Assembly (NCBI GenBank): GCA_946403855.1
Contig: CAMJBH010000018.1
Location: forward strand, 1 to 37,250
Direction of reading: 5' to 3'
DNA from: an uncultured Bacteroidales bacterium
Lineage (GTDB): Bacteria > Bacteroidota > Bacteroidia > Bacteroidales > UBA932
DNA length: 37,250 nucleotides
Below the pieces are notes generated by a model that was not told the DNA's origin, ran no database searches, and saw nothing but the letters and a program-made list of their open reading frames with translations. The position numbers and the translations under genes were made by a program. Each line of letters begins with the position of its first letter. Position 1 is the first letter of the stretch. Below are positions 32,629 to 37,250 of the stretch, one piece after another.

Positions 32629-33451
32629 GGCTGAAAAGTTGTTTTACAAGTTCTTTATGCTTATGAACGGTATTGAACAGAGCCTCGATGTTGACTTTGC
32701 TGTCCTTGGCTTCAGTATTCGGACGTACTTGTATGAAGCCGCCGGGCAGCTGCTCTGAATAAAGTGAATCCGGGCTCAGGGTTGTGCCATAATCGAAGTA
32801 TAGTTTGCCCGCGATCTGTTCCAGTGAGGCGTTGAGCAGTACAGCTTGTTTGTCCAGGATGATGATGGGGTCGATTATGTTTTCCAGGTCACGTACCTGA
32901 TGGGTGGAAATCACTATTGTAGCGTCTTCGGCGGTGTATTTCATCAGGGCGGAGCGGAATTGCGCCTTGGACGGAATGTCCAGGCCGTTGGTAGGTTCGT
33001 CAAGGTAGAGATAACGTGCACCAGTTGCAAGCGCAAAGGCTATGTAGGTCTTTTTTAGCTGCCCGGAAGACATGGAATTCATCTTCTGCTCTGGGTTCAC
33101 TTCCAGTTCTTTAAGAATGTTCTCGAATTTAGTCTCTGAGAAAGACGACCAGAACTTTCCGCGCGCTTTGCCCCACGACAGCGCTTTTTCATTGGCGGGC
33201 GCAACTTCGTCAGGAAGATAATACTGCTCACTGAGCAGAGAAGGCTCGCGTTTGTAAGGATCGTGGCCATCGGTGGAAATGGTGCCGGATTGAGTCTTTT
33301 TCAGTCCGCAGAGAAGTGTCAGAAGGGTGGTCTTGCCCACGCCGTTCTCGCCAAGCAGGCCGTAAATTTTTCCTGCCTCAAGGTTCATCGAGATGTTCCG
33401 AAGGACCTCGTTTTTGCCGTAGCTGAAGGCTAGATTTTGAATTTTTATCAT
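32621..33451 (-). CDS. ABC transporter ATP-binding protein
   Basis: From ATG 33451 the product has 276 residues. The ATPase has Walker A GENGVGKTT (34-42), a signature motif MSSGQLKK in place of the canonical LSGGQ, Walker B YLYLDEPTNGLD and the H-loop VISTHQVRDLE. About 60 residues follow, as in YtrB-like subunits. The frame reaches back to 33487, but that would include the operator. ATG 33451 begins the first beta strand (MIKIQNLAFSYG). It is the first gene of a leftward unit with the membrane protein, GntR regulator and DUF2807 lipoprotein, preceded by a textbook promoter. Confidence 0.93.
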   Translation of the reverse strand: MIKIQNLAFSYGKNEVLRNISMNLEAGKIYGLLGENGVGKTTLLTLLCGLKKTQSGTISTDGHDPYKREPSLLSEQYYLPDEVAPANEKALSWGKARGKFWSSFSETKFENILKELEVNPEQKMNSMSSGQLKKTYIAFALATGARYLYLDEPTNGLDIPSKAQFRSALMKYTAEDATIVISTHQVRDLENIIDPIIILDKQAVLLNASLEQIAGKLYFDYGTTLSPDSLYSEQLPGGFIQVRPNTEAKDSKVNIEALFNTVHKHKELVKQLFSHE

Positions 33452-33459
33452 TACGTCGT

Positions 33460-33483
33460 AGTGTATTAGTTCAATAGTACACT
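33460..33483. promoter_or_regulatory. Predicted YtrA-type operator, AGTGTA-N12-TACACT
   Basis: AGTGTA (33460-33465) and TACACT (33478-33483) are perfect inverted repeats 12 bp apart. The half-sites equal those I recall for Bacillus YtrA (AGTGTA, 13 bp, TACACT). The site covers the predicted start of transcription, just downstream of the -7 box, and belongs to an operon that encodes a YtrA-class GntR protein. Confidence 0.7.
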
Positions 33484-33484
33484 G

Positions 33485-33515
33485 CAAAGGTAATACAAAA
33501 ATTCATATTTCCAAA
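33485..33515 (-). promoter_or_regulatory. Promoter of the ABC-GntR-DUF2807 operon
   Basis: On the minus strand TTTG (33515-33512), exactly 19 bp, then TACCTTTG (33492-33485). This is an ideal Bacteroidota promoter. Initiation would fall near 33479, inside the operator, about 28 nt before ATG 33451. An AAATCTT/AAGATTT inverted repeat (33513-33531) touches its -33 end and follows the GSCFA stop directly. Confidence 0.75.
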
Positions 33516-33531
33516 TCTTTTGCGAAGATTT

Positions 33532-34371
33532 TTAAAAAAGAGGTCTGTGGGCTGCTGCACGGGCTGCCTTCTGGGCAGATTCAATCGCTCCTCGCTCGGA
33601 TGGGGCGGTGCATGCATCAAGGAAACGTTCCCAGATTATTTCTACGGCGCTTTCTGACGGATGCACAAGGTCGTCGGCATAGAAACGGTAATCTCTGAGT
33701 TCGTCATTGACAATCTCGAAGGCGGGGAAGTATTCTGCTTGGCTGCAAGAATCGGCGGCCAGAAGAAGTGCAGCCTTGCTCAGTGTGTTAGCATGTGCGC
33801 CGTCGCCCATGTGCCTTATAGGCGAAACTGTAATTGTGAAGCGCTTTTCAGGATGAGCGCTGATTATGGCGTCGAGACAAGCTGCCGACTGCCCGACGCT
33901 CAGCATGCTGCGCTTAAATTCGGAAGCCGGACGCTTGAGGCAGTTCGAAACCGCCTTGCTGTTGGAATACCAAACGAAGGACGTCCCGAGCGTGAGAATG
34001 ACCCGGTTGCATTTATTCCAGAAAAACCTGGCTTCGATCAATCTGGAGTTGGCGTTGTCAAGAAACTCTTCTTCTGTGGATCTGGCGAAGGATGTATGGT
34101 GCTCATACGAGCAGATTTTGCCTGCGCCGGCTCCCATCTCTACGCAGTCACTGCCGCTGAACATGAGATCGGAATCGAGTCTCTGGACAGCAGACAGCAA
34201 CGAAGCCGGGTTGTACAAGGTGCCGAATGGGTTGACCATGACATTAAAGCCCGCGCAAGCCATTTTTTTGCCTATTGAGTCGGCAAAGCAGCTTCCCAGA
34301 AGCATGATGCGGTCGTCCAGCATAAAAGGTGTGCCGGACGGGTCGCAGTTAACTTTTGTCCACAGTTTCAT
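33532..34371 (-). CDS. GSCFA domain protein
   Basis: The 279-residue protein carries the eponymous motif GSCFA at residues 26-30 (IMLLGSCFADSIGKKM), followed by NPFGTLYNPASL. Later VILTLGTSFVWY and FTITVSPIRHM, and near the end YADDLVHPSESAVEIIW, complete a GDSL/SGNH-like hydrolase pattern with a Ser27 nucleophile and an Asp/His pair in DDLVHPS. The substrate is unknown; an acyl or carbohydrate ester is possible. No signal peptide is seen. The gene is transcribed alone, divergent from a barrel-protein gene, from a palindromic promoter region. Confidence 0.87.
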   Translation of the reverse strand: MKLWTKVNCDPSGTPFMLDDRIMLLGSCFADSIGKKMACAGFNVMVNPFGTLYNPASLLSAVQRLDSDLMFSGSDCVEMGAGAGKICSYEHHTSFARSTEEEFLDNANSRLIEARFFWNKCNRVILTLGTSFVWYSNSKAVSNCLKRPASEFKRSMLSVGQSAACLDAIISAHPEKRFTITVSPIRHMGDGAHANTLSKAALLLAADSCSQAEYFPAFEIVNDELRDYRFYADDLVHPSESAVEIIWERFLDACTAPSERGAIESAQKAARAAAHRPLF

Positions 34372-34379
34372 TTGTCCTG

Positions 34380-34396
34380 CAAAAATACTATTTTTG
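34380..34396. promoter_or_regulatory. 17-bp perfect palindrome holding back-to-back -7 boxes
   Basis: CAAAAATACTATTTTTG is symmetric about its central C. It contains TATTTTTG on each strand (plus 34389-34396, minus 34387-34380). One -7 box would serve the GSCFA gene, the other the gene starting at 34405. Each has only TTTC where the -33 TTTG should be (19 bp away). Confidence 0.5.
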
Positions 34397-34404
34397 TGGA
34401 GTAT

Positions 34405-35583
34405 ATGAAAAAAATCGCTTTAATCCTTCTCCTCATAGCCGAGTCTGCGCTGCTTCGTGCCCAGAAGCTGGAGTGGCATGTGAACTTTGACTATTTGTTC
34501 AGGAACTACGAATATGACCGTTCCGGGGAGGTGTACGACAGGTCTTACACCTTGCACGCCGTCCGCCTCACTCCAGAATTCGGCCTGCTCGTGAAGCAAA
34601 AGGACAATGTCTATCACAGGCTGCGCGCCGGGATTGACATATTCAAGGAAATGGGTGAAGGACTGGCGGCTAAAGATCTTTTCAAAGAAGTTGTCCTCTA
34701 TTATAATGTAGAAGCTGCGTTTAGAAACGGCGGCCGCTTTCAGGCTGTTGCAGGCAGTTTCCCGCGAGCTTTCTCTGAAGGTGATTACATAGGGCCATTC
34801 TTTGACGACGACGTTTATTTCTATGATAATAATCTGGAAGGCATGTTCTTCAAGTACCGGAACAGGCATATCTATGCCGAACTGGGGCTTGACTGGCCCG
34901 GCATGCTAGGAGACGCCGCCAACCCGGCCAGGAGGGAGCGCTTTCAGGTGCTCACGTCGGGGCTATGGAATTTTGCCGGCCCCTTCAGCCTCGGCTGGTC
35001 CGGTTCTTTTTATCATTTTGCCTGCGCTCCGGACTATGCCAATGTCGTGGATAATCATATGCTGAATCCTTGGGTAGAATGGGCACCTTTCTCTTTCCTG
35101 GATGAGCTTAAAATAGCAGCCGGTGGTATTTTTACTTACCAGTGCGACAGGGTGAGGACAGATCAGCCGGTTTTTCCCATGGGCTTCTATTCGGGGCAGA
35201 CATTTAAGAAATGGGGAGTCTCCATAGAAAACAAAGTCTATTTTGGCGATGACCTCATGCCGTATTATTCTGCATCATTTGCAGGAAAGGCATACGGAAG
35301 CGACTTATACTTGGGCGACCTGGGGTTTCATACCCGTCTGGACCATCCCGGCTGGGCTGATTATCTGAATGTTAAGTATTCGCCGAAAATCAGTGCCTGG
35401 CTCGACCTTGCAGTTGTGCTTTCTTTCAGGTTTGGAGAAGCTTCTCCCGACTTGAAAACTCCTGTGTTCAGGGGGTGGCAGCAGGGTGTATCCCTGAAAG
35501 TCAACCTGGATGCACTGCGGCCTCATCCCAAGGCCCCCAAAGCTAAAAAACGCGCTTTTTATCCCGGCTTGTTCAACCTGTAA
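34405..35583 (+). CDS. Probable outer-membrane beta-barrel protein, unknown function
   Basis: From ATG 34405 the 392-residue product has a signal peptide (KKIALILLLIAESALLRAQ, cleavage near residue 20). The rest is rich in aromatic and glycine residues with alternating strand patterns (LEWHVNFDYLFRNYEY, FSLGWSGSFYHFAC, WGVSIENKVYFGDD, WLDLAVVLSFRFG). A basic C-terminal tail (HPKAPKAKKRAFYPG) is less usual for a barrel, which would normally end in an aromatic residue. I do not recognise a family. The frame is open back to 34372, but 34405 gives the signal peptide. A secreted nucleotidase-like gene follows after 10 nt, so both may act at the envelope. Confidence 0.7.
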   Translation: MKKIALILLLIAESALLRAQKLEWHVNFDYLFRNYEYDRSGEVYDRSYTLHAVRLTPEFGLLVKQKDNVYHRLRAGIDIFKEMGEGLAAKDLFKEVVLYYNVEAAFRNGGRFQAVAGSFPRAFSEGDYIGPFFDDDVYFYDNNLEGMFFKYRNRHIYAELGLDWPGMLGDAANPARRERFQVLTSGLWNFAGPFSLGWSGSFYHFACAPDYANVVDNHMLNPWVEWAPFSFLDELKIAAGGIFTYQCDRVRTDQPVFPMGFYSGQTFKKWGVSIENKVYFGDDLMPYYSASFAGKAYGSDLYLGDLGFHTRLDHPGWADYLNVKYSPKISAWLDLAVVLSFRFGEASPDLKTPVFRGWQQGVSLKVNLDALRPHPKAPKAKKRAFYPGLFNL

Positions 35584-35593
35584 CCGTGTTTTT

Positions 35594-37250
35594 ATGAGGA
35601 ATATTATTATCTGTTTGTCTCTTTTTCTGTCTTCGGCGCTTCTGGCCCAGGAGAGTGAATTGCACATAATCACCACCGGAGACGTCCACGGGTCGTATTT
35701 CAACAGACCATATGTGGGCGCGAAGACGAAAACCAGCCTGATGTCCGTAAAATACTATGTTGACAGCCTTCGAAATGCCGTCGGCGCTGAAAACGTAATG
35801 CTTTTGGATGCCGGAGACTGCCTTCAGGGCGACAATGCAGCATATTATTTCAATTACGTCGTTCCGGAGCAGGCTCATGTATTTCCGCGTCTTGCCGCAT
35901 ACATGGGCTATGATGCCTGCGTAGTGGGCAACCATGACATAGAAACAGGCCATGCTGTCTATGACAAGGTCTTCAAGGAACTGGAGGAGGCCGGAATACC
36001 CTGGCTTGCCGGAAATGCCATGAAACCGGACGGCTCGACCTATTTCCCGGAGTACAAAATGTTTGACAAGGGAGGACGTAAGATACTTGTACTCGGATAC
36101 AACAACGCAAATATAGCTGGCTGGCTCTCTCCCGAACTGTGGAGCGGAATGGAACATGTCTCGCTGGTGCCTTTGGTCCGCAAACGCGTCAGGACGCTCA
36201 GAGCCCGGCTCCATCCGGACGCGGTGGTCGTGGTGGTGCATTCCGGCACCGGTACCGGTGATGGCAAGTCCATTGAAAGCCAGGGACTTGATATATTCCG
36301 CAGGCTTTGCGGCGCGGATGTGCTGGTCACTGCACACGATCATCGTCCCGCACAGGTATTGTCGAAAAAGTGCTGCCTTGTCGATGGAGGGGCCCGCTGC
36401 GGCAACGTCGGACACGCAGTGCTTAAGTTCAAGGGGCACAAGGTGGTGTCCCGCACCGCCAGTGTTGAACGTCTCAACAAGAATTCTGTAGATGAAAAGA
36501 TGGTCAAGCTTTTCGATCCCGAATTCCAGGCAGTGAAGGCTTTCACTTTGCAGCCCGTGGGAGTGCTTGACATGCCTCTCAGGAGCCGCGATGCCTATAT
36601 CGGCATGAGCGATTATATCGACCTGCTGCATACGGTTCAGCTTAATTTTTCCAATGCTCGTGTCTCCATTGCGGCACCTTTGACTTTCGACGGATACGTG
36701 CGTGAAGGGCAGATTATTTATAATGACATGTTTACTATCTATCCGTTTGAAAATCAGCTGTTCGTGCTTAACCTTACGGGACGTGAGATAAAGAATCTGC
36801 TGGAGCTTTCATACGACCGCTGGATTTGTACTCCGGGAGAGCATGTGCTCAAAATCAGCAATGCTCCGGATCCCCGTACCGGTGCCGAGAAATGGTCTTT
36901 TGTGAACCGTTCCTACAATTTCGATTCGGCTGCCGGAATATCATATACGGTGGATGTAAGCAAAGAGTATGGTCAGCGCATAAATATCAGCGGTTTTGCT
37001 GACGGATCCGAATTTGACTTCGATGCTGTTTATCCCGTTGCAATGACATCATACAGGGCCAACGGAGGTGGAGATCTGCTTGTGATCGGTGCCGGTATCC
37101 CTCACGAAGAACTTGCCGGCAGGGTAGTGGCCCGTTATCCCGAGATCAGGGACTTGGTGTACCGTTTCATTAAGTCGCATGATGCGGTGGACCGCGCACT
37201 CGCCGGAGATCGTAAACTACTTGGAGAATGGAGATTTGTGCCCGAGTCTG
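35594..37250 (+). CDS. Secreted 5'-nucleotidase/metallophosphatase, 3' end outside the window (partial)
   Basis: The frame opens at ATG 35594 and remains open for 552 codons to the window edge. A signal peptide (IIICLSLFLSSALLAQ, cleavage near residue 19) precedes a calcineurin-like metallophosphatase domain. Metal ligands are Asp30 and His32 (GDVHG), Asp75 (DAGDCLQG), Asn113 and His114 (GNHD), followed by VVVHSG and TAHDH near residue 255. A C-terminal 5'-nucleotidase domain follows, including FSNARVSIAAPLTF, YPFENQLFVLNLTG and SYRANGGGDLL. Such enzymes release phosphate from nucleotides or UDP-sugars outside the cytoplasm. It starts 10 nt after the barrel-like gene and is probably co-transcribed with it. 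Confidence 0.92.
   Translation, partial: MRNIIICLSLFLSSALLAQESELHIITTGDVHGSYFNRPYVGAKTKTSLMSVKYYVDSLRNAVGAENVMLLDAGDCLQGDNAAYYFNYVVPEQAHVFPRLAAYMGYDACVVGNHDIETGHAVYDKVFKELEEAGIPWLAGNAMKPDGSTYFPEYKMFDKGGRKILVLGYNNANIAGWLSPELWSGMEHVSLVPLVRKRVRTLRARLHPDAVVVVVHSGTGTGDGKSIESQGLDIFRRLCGADVLVTAHDHRPAQVLSKKCCLVDGGARCGNVGHAVLKFKGHKVVSRTASVERLNKNSVDEKMVKLFDPEFQAVKAFTLQPVGVLDMPLRSRDAYIGMSDYIDLLHTVQLNFSNARVSIAAPLTFDGYVREGQIIYNDMFTIYPFENQLFVLNLTGREIKNLLELSYDRWICTPGEHVLKISNAPDPRTGAEKWSFVNRSYNFDSAAGISYTVDVSKEYGQRINISGFADGSEFDFDAVYPVAMTSYRANGGGDLLVIGAGIPHEELAGRVVARYPEIRDLVYRFIKSHDAVDRALAGDRKLLGEWRFVPES

Noticed and set aside
33513..33531. Inverted repeat AAATCTT/AAGATTT as terminator of the GSCFA gene
   Set aside because: No T run follows it on the minus strand; it reads into the neighbouring promoter, so it is noted only as an inverted repeat.

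Overview
The window looks like a chromosomal housekeeping segment of a gut-type Bacteroidales (Bacteroidota) with mid-range base composition. The evidence is the Bacteroidota-style promoters (TTTG, about 20 bp, then TAnnTTTG), families largely restricted to the phylum (DUF4301, GSCFA, head-GIN DUF2807, the TGS-uridine kinase fusion, Rho with a long disordered insert, Bacteroidota-type LptD) and the near absence of Shine-Dalgarno sequences. I see no rRNA, tRNA, CRISPR array, insertion sequence or prophage. Genus cannot be assigned from the sequence alone.

Layout. (1) 1-550: the left edge of an unidentified minus-strand CDS, a terminator, and a start-less remnant ORF just behind mnmE. (2) 571-6933 (minus): a tight operon udk-like kinase > lipoprotein > pncB > SDR epimerase > mnmE, with gaps of 3 nt or overlaps; upp is divergent from it. 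(3) 7622-9382 (minus): rho with a Q/N/P-rich insert. (4) 9480-16230: a membrane-anchored PHP protein convergent with an envelope operon lptD > GT2 > gtrA > GT83/ArnT-like transferase. (5) 16280-21191 (plus): cell-wall amidase, a 299-bp AT-rich gap, dnaA, pepD, rpe. (6) birA (minus) and ftsH > cdsA > psd (plus). (7) 25249-29208 (minus): recF > dciA-like > pdxB > DUF4301. (8) 29285-30712 (plus): TPR membrane protein and yebC-type regulator, ending in a strong bidirectional terminator. (9) 30783-33451 (minus): ABC ATPase > membrane protein > YtrA-type GntR regulator > DUF2807 lipoprotein. (10) 33532-37250: GSCFA protein, then a probable outer-membrane barrel and a secreted 5'-nucleotidase-like enzyme that runs off the window.

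Functional links. lptD sits with three glycosyl/polyprenyl-sugar genes, which suggests glycan addition to lipid A or the LPS core in the periplasm. cdsA and psd make CDP-diacylglycerol and phosphatidylethanolamine beside ftsH. dnaA, recF and dciA are replication genes but lie in two separate units.

The window is mostly ordinary core genome. The most interesting signals are regulatory. A YtrA-like operator (AGTGTA-N12-TACACT) covers the predicted start of the GntR/ABC operon. The birA and ftsH promoters interlock so that each -33 element lies in the other gene. At each of the four convergent gene pairs an intrinsic terminator for one gene is embedded in the 3' coding end of its partner.
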